DNA of 64,000 bases from Microbacterium sp. NIBRBAC000506063 (lineage in GTDB: Bacteria; Actinomycetota; Actinomycetes; Actinomycetales; Microbacteriaceae). The stretch is from the NCBI RefSeq assembly GCF_017968845.1, contig NZ_CP072876.1:1364001-1428000 (forward strand), read 5' to 3'. The position numbers and the translations under genes are program-made. Shown here piece by piece: positions 40,412 through 50,585 of the stretch. Numbering within the stretch: the stretch's first letter is position 1; each line of letters opens with the position of its first letter. Under the pieces are notes generated by a model that was given only the letters and a program-made list of their open reading frames with translations, was not told the DNA's origin and searched no databases.

Positions 40412-41191
40412 ATGACGACGATTCCTGTCGACGACGAGATCGCTCTGGCCCGGGAACTGCGCGACGAGTTCCAGCGCTTCCTCCGCGAGTACGAGTTCGG
40501 GATGCGGGAGATCGAGACGAAGATCTCGATCCTGCGCGACGAGTTCACCCACAACCACGCGTACAACCCGATCGAGCACGTCTCCAGCCGCCTCAAGAGC
40601 CCCGACTCGATCGTGGAGAAGGTCGCGCGCCGCGGCATCGACAGCGACTTCGCCAGCATCCGTCAGGAGATCACCGACATCGCCGGCGTCCGGGTCACCT
40701 GCAGCTTCGTCGCCGACGTGTACCGGCTCTTCGACCTGCTCACGGCGCAGGACGACGTGACCGTGCGCCTGGTCAAGGACTACATCGCGAACCCGAAGCC
40801 CAACGGCTACAAGAGCCTGCACGCGATCCTCGAGGTGCCGGTGTACCTGTCCACGGGCACGATCCAGGTGCCCGTCGAGGTGCAGTTCCGCACGATCGCG
40901 ATGGACTTCTGGGCGAGCCTGGAGCACAAGATCTACTACAAGTTCGCCACGCAGGTGCCCGAGCATCTCGTGCAGAAGCTGACGGATGCCGCCGAGGCCG
41001 CCAGCGAGCTCGACGCCCGCATGGAGCAGCTGCACCGCGAGGCGCACGGCGTGCTGCCCTTCGAGCGCTCCGCGCCCCCGCCCCTGCCCGGATCTGTCCG
41101 GCCCCGAGGGCCTCCGCCGCGTCTGACCGCTCCCAGGATGAGCAGCGCATGGACGAGAAGAACGAGAGAGCGGATGCCGCGACACCGCTGA
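40412..41191 (+). CDS. Small alarmone (ppGpp) synthetase, RelQ-like
   Basis: The RelA/SpoT synthetase domain is complete: YNPIEHVSSRLKSPDSIVEK, DIAGVRVTCSFVADVYRLFD (substrate loop), KPNGYKSLHAILEVPVYL and VEVQFRTIAMDFWASLEHKI. There is no HD hydrolase domain or TGS. The synthetase makes (p)ppGpp from GTP or GDP and ATP. The literal frame ends at 41191 with an arginine-rich tail overlapping the next gene. One base change near 41090 would give LSGPEGLRRV and a stop at 41126, which is more likely. Confidence 0.88.
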   Translation: MTTIPVDDEIALARELRDEFQRFLREYEFGMREIETKISILRDEFTHNHAYNPIEHVSSRLKSPDSIVEKVARRGIDSDFASIRQEITDIAGVRVTCSFVADVYRLFDLLTAQDDVTVRLVKDYIANPKPNGYKSLHAILEVPVYLSTGTIQVPVEVQFRTIAMDFWASLEHKIYYKFATQVPEHLVQKLTDAAEAASELDARMEQLHREAHGVLPFERSAPPPLPGSVRPRGPPPRLTAPRMSSAWTRRTRERMPRHR

Positions 41192-41648
41192 CCGCGCAGA
41201 ACCAGGCCGCCTACGTCGAGACCGCGATCCAGATCGCGATCCGCAACGGCGAGTTCGACGATCTGCCCGGCGCCGGCAAGCCCATCGAGGGCCTCGGCAC
41301 GCACCACGACCCGGACTGGTGGATCCGCCGCAAGATCGAGACGGAGAACCTCTCGGGTATGGCCCGCCCGCGATCCTGCTGCGGAAAGAGGACCGAGAGC
41401 TCGACGGCGAACTCGACAGGCTGAGCCGCGAAGAGGACGTGCGCGCGGTGCTCGAGGACTTCAACACGCGGGTGGTCGAGGCGCGGCGGCAGCTGCTCGG
41501 CGGCCCGCCGGTGGTCACCAAGACCCGGGACGTCGAGGCGGAGGTCGCCGCCTGGCGCCAGAGGCGCTCCGCGCAGCCCGAGGCGCCGGACGCGCCCGAG
41601 CCGGCATCGGATGCGCCGCGGCGATGGTGGAGGCGGCGGCAGGACTGA
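41149..41648 (+). CDS. DUF1992 (DnaJC28-like) protein (frameshifted)
   Basis: Starts at ATG 41149. The family core reads IQIAIRNGEFDDLPGAGKPI followed by LGTHHDPDWWIRRKIETENL. After a break near 41360 it continues PPAILLRKEDRELDGELDRL and FNTRVVEARRQLLGGPP, the rest of the domain, and ends in an Arg/Trp-rich tail. Soluble. DUF1992 is related to the conserved region of DnaJ homologue C28; function is unknown. Confidence 0.85.
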
Positions 41649-41685
41649 CAGCCCCGGTGTCGGCGCGACCTCGTAGGCTGGACGC

Positions 41686-43648
41686 ATGACTGACGTACTG
41701 CCCTCCGGCCTGGAGATCTCCGAGTTCAGCCCCGGCATCCGCCCTCAGGACGACCTCTACCGCCACGTCAACGGCGCGTGGCTCGATCGCACCGAGATCC
41801 CCGGCGACAAGGCCCGCTGGGGCTCCTTCCATCTGCTGGCAGAGCAGGCCGAGAAGCAGGTGCGCGAGATCATCGAGGAGTCGCAGAAGGCCGACGCGGG
41901 CACCGAGGCCCGCAAGATCGGCGACCTGTTCGCGAGCTTCATGGACACCGCGCGCATCGATGCCCTCGGCATCGAGCCGCTGGCCGCCACCTTCGCCGAG
42001 ATCGACGCGCTCGCCGACATCCCCGCGTTCCTGCGGTACGCCGGCACGCTGGAGCGCGACGGCCGCGCGCACCTCATCGGCGTGTACGTCGAGCCCGACC
42101 CGGGCGATCCCACCCGCTACGTGCCCTTCCTCCTGCAGGGCGCGCTGTCGCTGCCCGACGAGAGCTACTACCGGCTCGACACCTTCGAGAACACGCGGGC
42201 GGAGTTCCGCCAGCACCTCGAGCGTCTGCTGGGCCTGGTCGGAGTCCCGGATGCCGCGGCCACCGCCGATCGCGTCCTGGCGCTGGAGACCGAGGTCGCC
42301 TCGCACCACTGGGACAAGGTGCGCAGCCGCGATGCGGTGGCGACCTACAACCTGAAGACCTGGGACGAGGTCGTCTCGCTCGCCGGTGTCGACCTCGTGC
42401 CGTGGCGCGAGGGCGTGGCGCCGCAGCATCCGCGCGCCTTCGACGAGGTCGTCGTCGCCCAGCCCAGCGCGCTGGAAGGGCTCGGTGCGCTGCTGGTCGC
42501 CGACCGCCTCGACGACTGGAAGGCGTGGCTGCGGGTGCAGGTCGTGCACGCGGCGGCGCCGTACCTGACCGACGACATCGTGCAGGAGAACTTCTCCTTC
42601 TACGGCACCGAACTCACCGGCGTGCCCACGATCCGCGAGCGCTGGAAGCGCGGCGTCTCGCTCACCGAGGGCGCCATGGGTGAGGCGATCGGCAAGGTGT
42701 ACGTCGCGCGGCACTTCCCGCCAGCGGCGAAGCAGGCGTGCGACGAGCTCGTCGCCAACCTCATCGAGGCGTACCGGCAGAGCATCCAGACGCTGGAGTG
42801 GATGAGCCCGAGACCCGCGAGCGGGCCCTGGCGAAGCTCGCCACCTTCCGGCCGAAGATCGGTCACCCCGACGTCTGGCGCGACTACTCCGCGCTCGAGA
42901 TCGACGCGACCGATCTCCTGGGCAACGTGGCGCGTGCCGCGGCCTTCGAGCACGACCGACAGATCGCGAAGGTCGGCGGGCCCATCGATCGCGACGAGTG
43001 GCACATGCCCCGCAGATGGTCAACGCCTACTACCACCCACTCATGAACGAGATCGTGTTCCCGGCGGCCATCCTCCAGTACCCCTTCTTCGACGCCGCCC
43101 GCGATGCGGCCGCGAACTACGGCGGCATCGGCGCGGTCATCGGCCACGAGATCGGTCACGGCTTCGACGACCAGGGCAGCCGCTACGACGGCGACGGCAA
43201 GCTCCAGGACTGGTGGACGGATGCCGACCGTGCCGCCTTCGAGGAGCGCACCGCCTCTCTCATCGCCCAGTACGACGCGCTCGTGCCCGAAGGCCTGGAT
43301 GCCGAGCACCACGTCAACGGCGCGCTCACGATCGGCGAGAACATCGGCGACCTGGGCGGCCTCGGGATCGCGCTGAAGGCCTACGAGCTCTCGCTCGGCG
43401 GCGCCGATGCGCCGGTCATCGACGGCTACACGGGCGTGCAGCGCCTGCTGCTGAGCTGGGCGCAGGTGTGGCAGCAGAAGAGCCGCGACGCCGAGACCCT
43501 GCGGCTGCTGACGATCGACCCGCACTCGCCGAACGAGTTCCGCTGCAATCAGATCGTGCGCAACATCGACGCCTTCTACGAGGCCTTCGGGGTGGAGGAG
43601 AAGGACGAGCTCTGGCTGCCGCCGGCCGATCGTGTTTCGATCTGGTGA
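41686..43648 (+). CDS. M13-family metalloendopeptidase (PepO-like, frameshifted)
   Basis: About 650 residues. It begins DLYRHVNGAWLDRTEIPGDK, the family N-terminal signature. The zinc site is VIGHEIGHGFDDQG (HExxH) with the third ligand in GENIGDLGGLGIAL (normally ENxADLGG), and the C-terminus ends ...SIW as usual. NAYYHPLMNEIVFPAAILQ precedes the site. Breaks near 42810 and 43012. No signal peptide, so a cytoplasmic oligopeptidase. The Ala-to-Gly change in ENIGD is a small variation. Confidence 0.92.
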
Positions 43649-43760
43649 ATGCCTGTGGAGAACTCCTGTGACGGGAGAGGTGCCGGGTTACGATAGCCGG
43701 GCACCGTCGCCTCCGACGATGGCATCCGCACACCCGCTACTACGCATGTAAGGATTCCGC

Positions 43761-44680
43761 GTGGGCACTCCCTCCGAGCCTTCGCCTTCCTCGGCGACTC
43801 TTCGGCGCTCCCGCCGCGCAGTACGACCGCTGCCGCGGCGTGCGGCCGTCGGACGCCGGTCGTTCCACTCGACGCTGCAGGTCCTGGAAGAACTGGCGGC
43901 ATCCGGGGCGCAGATCGCCGTGCACGTCGTCGACCTCGACACGACCGAGGAGGTGCTCGCCGGCGACGATCACCGTTCGCTGCCGATCGCAGGGCTGGGC
44001 GTCGTTCCCTGCTCATCGAAGTGGCGGCGGGCATCGACGCGGGAACCCTGAACCCCTTCGAGCGCATCGACCGCGCGTCGGTCGAACCGGTGGTGACCTC
44101 GGGGGTCTGGCAGCATCTGCGCGCACCGACGCTGCCGCTGGCCGATCTGGCGGTGCTGGCCGCGACCAGCGGCGACGCGCTCGCGACCAACGCACTCCTG
44201 GAGCGGGTCGGGCACGAGCGGGTCAGCGCGCGCATCGCCTCGCTCTCGCTCACGCGCACCGCGCTGCTCGACCGTTTCCGCGACGTCCGCGGTCCCGATG
44301 ACGCCCCGCACCTCGCCGTCGGCACGGCCCGCGAGCTCGCCCGCCTGTTCGCCGGCCTCGTCAACTCGGAGGTCGTGAATCCGGCCGTGAGCGCGCAGGT
44401 CTCGGAGTGGCTGAGCCGCAACCACGACCTGAGTCTGACGGCGGCTCCGACGGGCCTGGACCCCTTCTCGCACGAGAACGATGCGCACGGTCTGTTGTTC
44501 CTGAACAAGACCGGGCGCGACCGCGGCATCCGCGTCGAGGCGGGCGTGCTCGGCGGGCCACGCGCGGGCGTCGCTTACGCGCTCATCGTGTGCTTCGACG
44601 ACCTGTCGATCATGCACCGGCTGCGCGTGCACGACGCCTTCCGCACCCTGGGCGTCGAGCTCATGGAGTATGCGCACTGA
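43761..44680 (+). CDS. Beta-lactamase-fold protein lacking the SxxK nucleophile motif (frameshifted)
   Basis: GTG at 43761 follows AAGGA. The fold is that of class A beta-lactamase/serine hydrolases: LQVLEELAASGAQIAVHVVD at the start, AATSGDALATNALLERVG near the SDN region, and LFLNKTGRDRGIRVEAGVL with the KTG triad. Where SxxK should be, the sequence reads LPIAGLGVVP, with no Ser or Lys, then a frame break near 44010. No signal peptide is clear. Unless a sequence error created this, it is a non-catalytic relative. Ligand unknown. Confidence 0.75.
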
Positions 44681-44686
44681 CGCGGA

Positions 44687-45171
44687 TCAGTCCTTCGCGC
44701 GCTGCGGGTTGAAGCGCTCGTGCGGGTCGAGGGCGGCGACCACCGGCTCGAGGGCGTTGGCGAGGGCGTCCAGCTGTGTCGCATCGAGGTGATCGAGCAC
44801 GAGCTCCCGGACCGTGTCCAGGTGACCGGGGGTCGCGAGCACGAGGGCGCGGCGTCCGGCGGTGGTGATCGTCACGTCGACGGCGCGGCGATCGTCGGAT
44901 GCCGTGAGCCGCTCGACGAGGCCGCGCTGCCGCATCCGACTGATCACCTTCGAGGCGCGCGGCAGGGTGGCGTTGGTGGCCGCGGCGAGATCCCCAGGCG
45001 CAGAGAGCCGTTCTGCTGGAGCGTGCCGAGCACCATGAACTCGTAGTGGGTCAGCTGCGCGTCGCGCTGGAGCTGCGCGTCGAGGGCGGCGGGCAGCAGT
45101 TCGGCGGTGCTGATGAGGGCGAGCCAGGCGCGTGACTCACGAGGGTCCATGCGGGCGACGGTGCGGGACAT
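44687..45171 (-). CDS. MarR-family regulator (frameshifted)
   Basis: ATG at 45171. Helix-turn-helix: LTHYEFMVLGTLQQNGSLRL, then, after a break near 44992, LAAATNATLPRASKVISRM, then VERLTASDDRRAVDVTITTA (wing). The C-terminal dimerisation helix includes DTVRELVLDHLDATQLDAL. It is the last gene of a PadR-membrane protein-MarR set on the minus strand. Confidence 0.87.
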
Positions 45172-45180
45172 GCTCCCACG

Positions 45181-46130
45181 CTAACGGAGCGGTCGGATGC
45201 CGTGGCGCGCCACTGCGCCGCTGAGCCCGTCACCAGCCACAGGCCGCCCGCCATCCAGAAAGCGAGCACGAGGAGACCGGCGTCGATGGCCCCGAGCAGC
45301 ATGAGCCCGGCGCCGATCACGGCCACGATCGTGTCGACGTGGGGAAGGCGGAGGGCGAACAGCACGCCGAGCACGAGGAAGCCGATCGATACGAGCCAGA
45401 ACGGCAGGGTCGCATCCTGCAGAGAACCGGTGGCCAGTCCGCCGAAGGTGAAGATCACCGGCGCGCTCAGAATCACGGCGCCGACGATCCGCCAGATCCG
45501 ACCGGTGACGGGGTTTCGCCCGCGCCGGATCCACCCCGGCACGAGCATCGCCGCCCACAGCAGGAGCGCGAGGGCAGGTAGAAGCCGCCGATCGAGAATC
45601 CGGCGATGACGGCGAACACGGTCATGAGCGCGGCGACCGCCCATCCGGCGATCGTGCGCAGCGACGTCGTCAGCACGATCGGCAGCAGCGCGAACGCGGC
45701 GGGATCAGCGGCAGCAGCGCGATGCCGAGCCCGTACTGGGCGAAGAGGCTGCTCGAGGTCTGCAGCGTCGATCCGGTTCCGCTCACGCCTTCGCTCGCCT
45801 GCTCGATCGCGTGCGAGGGAAGGAGGAAGATCACGATCGCGGCCGTGATCAGGGCGAGCACCACGGCGCTCCAGCGCAGGAATCGTGCGGCCCGGTCGGT
45901 GGGATCGGATGCCGCCGGCACCCCCAGCTGCTCCCTGGCATCGCGGGCGACCTCCTCGGGGAGCCCAGGGCCGCGAGGGTGGCGTCGATGTCGCGGCCCT
46001 CCTCTGCGGCATCCGACACATGCGCGCGGACGTCGTCGAGGATGGCCTGTTTCGCGGCATCCGGAACCCCGTCGAGGGCGGCGTCGAGAGCGTCGAGGTA
46101 TCGCTGGGCGGTGGTGGGCAGAGTGGTCAT
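45181..46130 (-). CDS. DUF1700/HAAS-type membrane protein encoded after padR (frameshifted)
   Basis: ATG at 46130 has AGGAGGAG four bases upstream and overlaps the padR stop. The N-terminal cytoplasmic part (RYLDALDAALDGVPDAAKQA, ILDDVRAHVSDAA) is the HAAS/DUF1700 signalling domain that usually accompanies PadR. Four to six helices follow (LRWSAVVLALITAAIVIFLL, TIAGWAVAALMTVFAVIAGF, FWLVSIGFLVLGVLFALRLP). Breaks near 45963, 45703, 45575 and 45205; the corrected end is RHGIRPLR at 45181. Confidence 0.75.
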
Positions 46131-46464
46131 GACTCCTCCTTCAGCAGAGTGCCGACCTGCGTCGCGATGGGGTGCCAGACGTCCGCGAAGGTGCGGAGCT
46201 GGGCGCGGCCGGAGTCGGTGATGGCGTAGTAGCGGCGGGCGCGGCCGGTCTCGGGCGCATCCCACCGGGTGGTGACGGTGCCGGCGTCGCGCATGCGCGC
46301 CAGAAGGGATAGAGGCTGCCCTCACTCGCGGTGAGGTGGCGGGCGACGAGCTCGTCGGCGAGCGCGAGGCCGTACATCTCGCGGCGGGCGAGCAGGGCGA
46401 GCACGCAGAACTCGAGCACCCCTTTGCGGATGTTCGTGGCGATCCGCTCTTCGTCCGTGTTCAT
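46127..46464 (-). CDS. PadR-family regulator (frameshifted)
   Basis: ATG at 46464 begins MNTDEERIATNIRKGVLEFC. The PadR winged helix follows: VLALLARREMYGLALADELV, SEGSLYPF, then, after a break near 46305, RARRYYAITDSGRAQLRTF. It lacks the long C-terminal helical domain (short PadR type). Its target is likely its own operon through the tandem operator just upstream. Confidence 0.87.
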
Positions 46465-46477
46465 GCGATGCACGTTA

Positions 46478-46505
46478 CCTTGTATAGCAAGGCTTGTAAA
46501 GCAAG
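46478..46505. promoter_or_regulatory. Tandem inverted repeats, PadR operator
   Basis: CCTTGTATAGCAAGG (46478-46492) and CTTGTAAAGCAAG (46493-46505) are two abutting inverted repeats with near-identical sequence, arranged as a direct repeat with about 14-bp spacing. They lie 14 bp before the padR start and 35 bp before the divergent oxidase gene, so they could control both. Confidence 0.65.
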
Positions 46506-46539
46506 ATCAACATCGCGCCCGTCCGCATAGGCTGGCGGC

Positions 46540-47865
46540 ATGAGTTCGAGCAGCGTCGCTCCCCAGGATCCGGCCGCCGCGCGCGGCATCTCCCGCGCCA
46601 CCCAGTCCGCGATCTATCGCGCGGGCATCAGCGGCACGAGACCGGCGGTGCCGATCGACATCGCCGACCTCGAACGGGCGGCGGCCAAGGCGCTGAGCGC
46701 CGAGGCCTTCGCCTATATCGCCGGCGGTGCGGGCGCGGAGCACACGATGGCCGCCAACCGCGCCGCCTTCGACCGCTGGCAGGTGTGGCCACGGCCCCTG
46801 CGCGACGTCTCGGCACGGGATCTCGGCGTGGACTTCCTCGGGAAGCGGCGCCCGACGCCGCTCCTGCTCGCACCGCTCGGCGTCATGGAGATGGCGCACG
46901 CCGAGGCCGATCTCGCCGTCGCCCGCGCTGCCGCCTCGCTCGGCGTGCCGTACACGCTGTCGAACCAGGCCTCGTTCCCGATGGAGGAGGTGGCGGATGC
47001 CGCGCCGGGCGCCCCGCGCCTCTTCCAGCTGTACTGGTCGGCATCCGATGAGCTCAACGCCTCGCTGCTCGCGCGCGCCGAGGCCTCCGGCTGCGAGGCC
47101 ATCGTCGTCACGCTCGACACGCACCTGCTCGGCTGGCGCACGCGCGACCTGGATCTGGCGTACCTGCCGTTCACCCGCGGGATGGGCATCGCCCAGTACA
47201 CGAGCGATCCGGTGTTCCAGAAGCTCGTGCAGGAGCGGGTCGCCGCGCCCGCGACCGGTGACGGCCCCGCGGTGAAGGTCACGCCGAAGGCGGTCGCCGC
47301 CGCGCTCACGATCGCCCGCAAGGGCGCGCCGCTGACCGGCGCGGGGCTCCGCGAGAGCCTGCGCTCGCCGCTGCCGCGCGCGGCCGTCGAGACCTTCCTG
47401 GACGTCTTCTCGACCCCGGCGCTCACCTGGGACGACCTCGCCCGGGCGCGCGAGTGGTCCAGCCTGCCGATCATCCTCAAGGGCATCGTGCACCCCGATG
47501 ACGCGCAGCGCGCACTCGACGCCGGCGTCGACGGCGTCTGGATCTCCAACCACGGCGGCCGGCAGATCGACCGTTCGGTGCCCACCCTCGCGGTGCTGCC
47601 CGAGATCGCCGAGCGCGTCGACGGCACGGTGCCGATCGTGTTCGACTCGGGCGTGCGGTCGGGATCGGATGCCGCGATCGCCCTCGCCCTCGGCGCCACG
47701 GTCATCGCCCTCGGACGGCCCTACGCCTACGGCCTCGGGATCGCGGGGGAGGCGGGTGCGCGCGAGGTCGTCCGCAACGTGCTCGCGGAGCTGGACATCA
47801 CGCTCGGCCTCGCCGGACTGACCTCGGTCGGCGAGCTGGATCGGGAGGCGTTGCGTTCCGTGTGA
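46540..47865 (+). CDS. FMN-dependent alpha-hydroxyacid oxidase (lactate 2-monooxygenase-like)
   Basis: 441 residues and intact. FMN-binding TIM barrel: EAFAYIAGGAGAEHTMAANR, LLAPLGVMEMAHAEADLAVA, VVTLDTHLLGWRTRDLD, ILKGIVHPDDAQRAL, WISNHGGRQIDRSVPTL (catalytic His and Arg) and IVFDSGVRSGSD. The length and the YLPFTRGMGIAQYTSDPVF loop are closer to lactate 2-monooxygenases than to L-lactate dehydrogenases. The substrate is probably lactate or a similar 2-hydroxyacid. Confidence 0.88.
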   Translation: MSSSSVAPQDPAAARGISRATQSAIYRAGISGTRPAVPIDIADLERAAAKALSAEAFAYIAGGAGAEHTMAANRAAFDRWQVWPRPLRDVSARDLGVDFLGKRRPTPLLLAPLGVMEMAHAEADLAVARAAASLGVPYTLSNQASFPMEEVADAAPGAPRLFQLYWSASDELNASLLARAEASGCEAIVVTLDTHLLGWRTRDLDLAYLPFTRGMGIAQYTSDPVFQKLVQERVAAPATGDGPAVKVTPKAVAAALTIARKGAPLTGAGLRESLRSPLPRAAVETFLDVFSTPALTWDDLARAREWSSLPIILKGIVHPDDAQRALDAGVDGVWISNHGGRQIDRSVPTLAVLPEIAERVDGTVPIVFDSGVRSGSDAAIALALGATVIALGRPYAYGLGIAGEAGAREVVRNVLAELDITLGLAGLTSVGELDREALRSV

Positions 47866-47894
47866 GCGCGCCCGCGGGAGATTACTCTGGACGC

Positions 47895-48279
47895 ATGACG
47901 ACACCTCCCCCAACGTGCCCCGCAGCAGCCCTACGGCGGCCCGGTGCAGCCTCCGATGAACCCGGGCGACGAGAAGCTCTGGGCGACACTGATCCACCTC
48001 GGCGGTCTGCTCGTCAGCTTCCTCGTGCCGCTCATCGGCTATCTCGTCCTCAAGGACCGCGGGCCCTTCATCCGCGCGCACACGGCGACGGCGCTGAACT
48101 TCCAGCTGACGCTGCTGATCGCCTATGTGGTCGGAGCGATCCTCAGCGTGGTCATCATCGGCATCTTCATCATCCTCGCCGCCTGGGTGCTCGCGATCGT
48201 GTTCGCCATCATCGCGGCGATCAAGGCGAACCAGGGCGAGTGGTACCAGTACCCGCTCGCGATCAAGTTCGTCAGCTGA
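47895..48279 (+). CDS. DUF4870 membrane protein (frameshifted at N-terminus)
   Basis: ATG at 47895 begins MTTPPP, then the frame slips within a C-rich stretch (about 47910-47925). It resumes as QQPYGGPVQPPMNPGDEKLW and runs to 48279. Three helices follow: LIHLGGLLVSFLVPLIGYLV, TALNFQLTLLIAYVVGAILS and IGIFIILAAWVLAIVFAIIA, with the family motif ANQGEWYQYPLAIKFV. Function unknown. Confidence 0.8.
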
Positions 48280-48428
48280 GCGGGCCCTCCAGGTCGCCGT
48301 TCTCGGGCTGTGCCGCTGAGTTCGGAGACTCTTCGCTGACACCGGCCATCCCGGTCTGCGCCGATAGGATGGAGGGTGCTGCGGCATCGCCGCGCCCCGC
48401 TTCCCTCCTTCCGACCATTGGAGCCACC

Positions 48429-49810
48429 GTGGCCGAAGCCACCCGCCTCGACAAAGTCATCGCCCTCGCCCGTCACCGCGGGTTCGTGTTCCAAGCGGGT
48501 GAGATCTACGGCGGTTCGCGCTCGGCCTGGGACTACGGCCCCTCGGCACCGAGCTCAAGGAGAACATCCGCCGTCAGTGGTGGCAGACCTTCGTGCGCGG
48601 CCGCGGCGACATGGTGGGGCTGGACTCCTCGATCATCCTCCCAAGCGCGTGTGGGAGGCCTCCGGCCACGTCGCCACCTTCAGCGACCCGCTCGTGGAGT
48701 GCCTCCAGTGCCACAAGCGCCATCGCGAAGACCACCTCATCGAGGCCTTCGAGGCGAAGAAGGGGCGCGCGCCCGAGAACGGCCTGGCCGACATCGCCTG
48801 CCCGACTGCGGCACGCGCGGCCAGTGGACCGAGCCGAAGGCCTTCTCGGGCCTGGTCAAGACCTACCTCGGTGTCGTCGACGACGAGTCGGGCCTGCACT
48901 ACCTGCGCCCCGAGACCGCGCAGGGCATCTTCGTGAACTTCACGAACGTGCTCACCGCGAGCCGCAAGAAGCCGCCGTTCGGCATCGGCCAGATCGGCAA
49001 GGCCTTCCGCAACGAGATCACCCCGGCAACTTCATCTTCCGCACCCGCGAGTTCGAGCAGATGGAGATCGAGTTCTTCGTGCCACCGGCCGAGGCCGAGC
49101 AGTGGTTCGAGCACTGGGTCGAGGCCTGCTGGGACTGGTTCGTCGACCTGGGCGTCGACCCCGACAACATGCGCCGCTTCGACGTCCCCGAAGACGAGCG
49201 CGCGCACTATTCGGCAGGCACCATCGACTTCGAGTACCGGTTCGGCTTCGCCGGTTCCGAGTGGGGCGAGCTCATGGGTGTCGCCAACCGCACCGACTTC
49301 GACCTGTCCAGCCACAGCGAGGCATCCGGTCAGTCGCTCACCTACTTCGACCAGGCCTCGGGCGAGCGCTACACGCCCTACGTGATCGAGCCCTCCTTCG
49401 GCCTCACGCGCTCGATGATGGCCTTCCTCGTCGACGCCTATGAGGAGGAGCAGGTGCCCAACGCCAAGGGCGGCACCGACACCCGCACCGTGCTCAAGCT
49501 CGACCCGCGCCTGGCGCCGGTCAAGGTCGCGGTGCTCCCGCTCTCGCGCAACGAGAGGCTCTCGCCGCTGGCCCGCCGGGTCGCCGACGAGCTGCGCGCG
49601 CAGTGGACGACCGACTTCGACGATGCCGGCGCCATCGGCCGCCGCTACCGCCGCCACGACGAGATCGGCACGCCGTTCTGCGTCACCGTCGACTTCGACT
49701 CCCTCGACGACGACGCCGTCACCGTGCGCGACCGCGACACCATGGCGCAGGAGCGCGTGCCGCTGGAGAACCTGCGCAGTTACCTGGGCGAGCGCCTGCC
49801 GGTGCTGTGA
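48429..49810 (+). CDS. glyS: Glycine--tRNA ligase (frameshifted)
   Basis: Dimeric class II synthetase of about 460 residues. Its features are [20 protein letters not shown], the zinc region [20 protein letters not shown], motif 2 region [12 protein letters not shown] and [19 protein letters not shown], motif 3 [20 protein letters not shown], and the anticodon-binding domain [20 protein letters not shown]. Four frame breaks (near 48540, 48640, 48800 and 49023) cannot be real in an indispensable enzyme, so they document sequence errors. GTG at 48429. Confidence 0.93.
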
Positions 49811-50442
49811 CCGGGGCGGATGCCGCGCGCACGAGGAAGCGCACCTGGCTCGTCGGCGGCATCCTGCTGTTGATCGTGGTCCTTCTCGGTCTCGTGCGCG
49901 AAATGGTCGGTCCATATCTCCCATGGTGGGTCGACCGAGGCCTGCTTGCAGCAGCTTTCGTGGTCTTCGCCATCGGACTCGGCCGCGGCGGGAGCGTCAC
50001 AGGGCGTCGGATGCTGGGCACCGCTGCCCTCGTGATACTGGCGGTCTGGCAACTGCTGAGTCCTCTTCTGTGGCGGGTGTTGACCCCGTCGGAGTACGAG
50101 TCCGCCCTCGGGGTTCTCCGGGTGCTCGGGACGGCCGAGCAGGCGCTGGTCTTCGCCCTCGCCCTAATCGCGGTCGTGCAGATCGGTCGCACCGCGGTGA
50201 TCCCCGGCCCGTGGAACTGGGCCCCGGCCTGGGCCCTGGCCGCGGTCGTGGCGGTGCAGCTCGTGTCTGCCCTCATCGCCGCCACTCGGGGGCTGCTCGA
50301 TCACATGCTTGTCATCGTCTTCGTCGGTGTGGGCGGCGTCGTGGCCGTGGCCGCCCAGGCCTTCCTCGGCGTCCTCGCGATCGTCCTGGCGCTGCGACCC
50401 GTGCGGCCGAGCACGGTGAACGTGTACTCGTCGAAGCAGTAG
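49807..50442 (+). CDS. Polytopic membrane protein, unknown
   Basis: 211 residues; the GTG start overlaps the glyS stop (GTGA). Five to six helices: [88 protein letters not shown] and the last from about residue 165. I recognise no family. Its less extreme codon use compared with neighbours may indicate acquisition. Confidence 0.6.
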   Translation: MTGADAARTRKRTWLVGGILLLIVVLLGLVREMVGPYLPWWVDRGLLAAAFVVFAIGLGRGGSVTGRRMLGTAALVILAVWQLLSPLLWRVLTPSEYESALGVLRVLGTAEQALVFALALIAVVQIGRTAVIPGPWNWAPAWALAAVVAVQLVSALIAATRGLLDHMLVIVFVGVGGVVAVAAQAFLGVLAIVLALRPVRPSTVNVYSSKQ

Positions 50443-50470
50443 TCACCGGCATCCGGCACGACGTCGCTGT

Positions 50471-50543
50471 TCTGCATAACTTCGCAGATCTGCACAACAT
50501 CCCAGAGAATCCACGAAACTCTCCGACGTTATGCAGATCTGCG
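50471..50543. repeat. Intergenic nested inverted repeats (TCTGCATAAC / GCAGATCTGC)
   Basis: TCTGCATAAC at 50471-50480 is inverted as GTTATGCAGA at 50528-50537. Within and beside them CGCAGATCTGC at 50483-50493 is inverted as GCAGATCTGCG at 50533-50543. The stretch between is AT-richer than its surroundings. It could fold into alternative hairpins, be a short repeat element, or bind a regulator of the serine hydrolase gene 43 bp downstream. Confidence 0.5.
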
Positions 50544-50585
50544 ATCGGATGCGGTCGGTGCGCCGGCACGTGCGACGATGAACAG

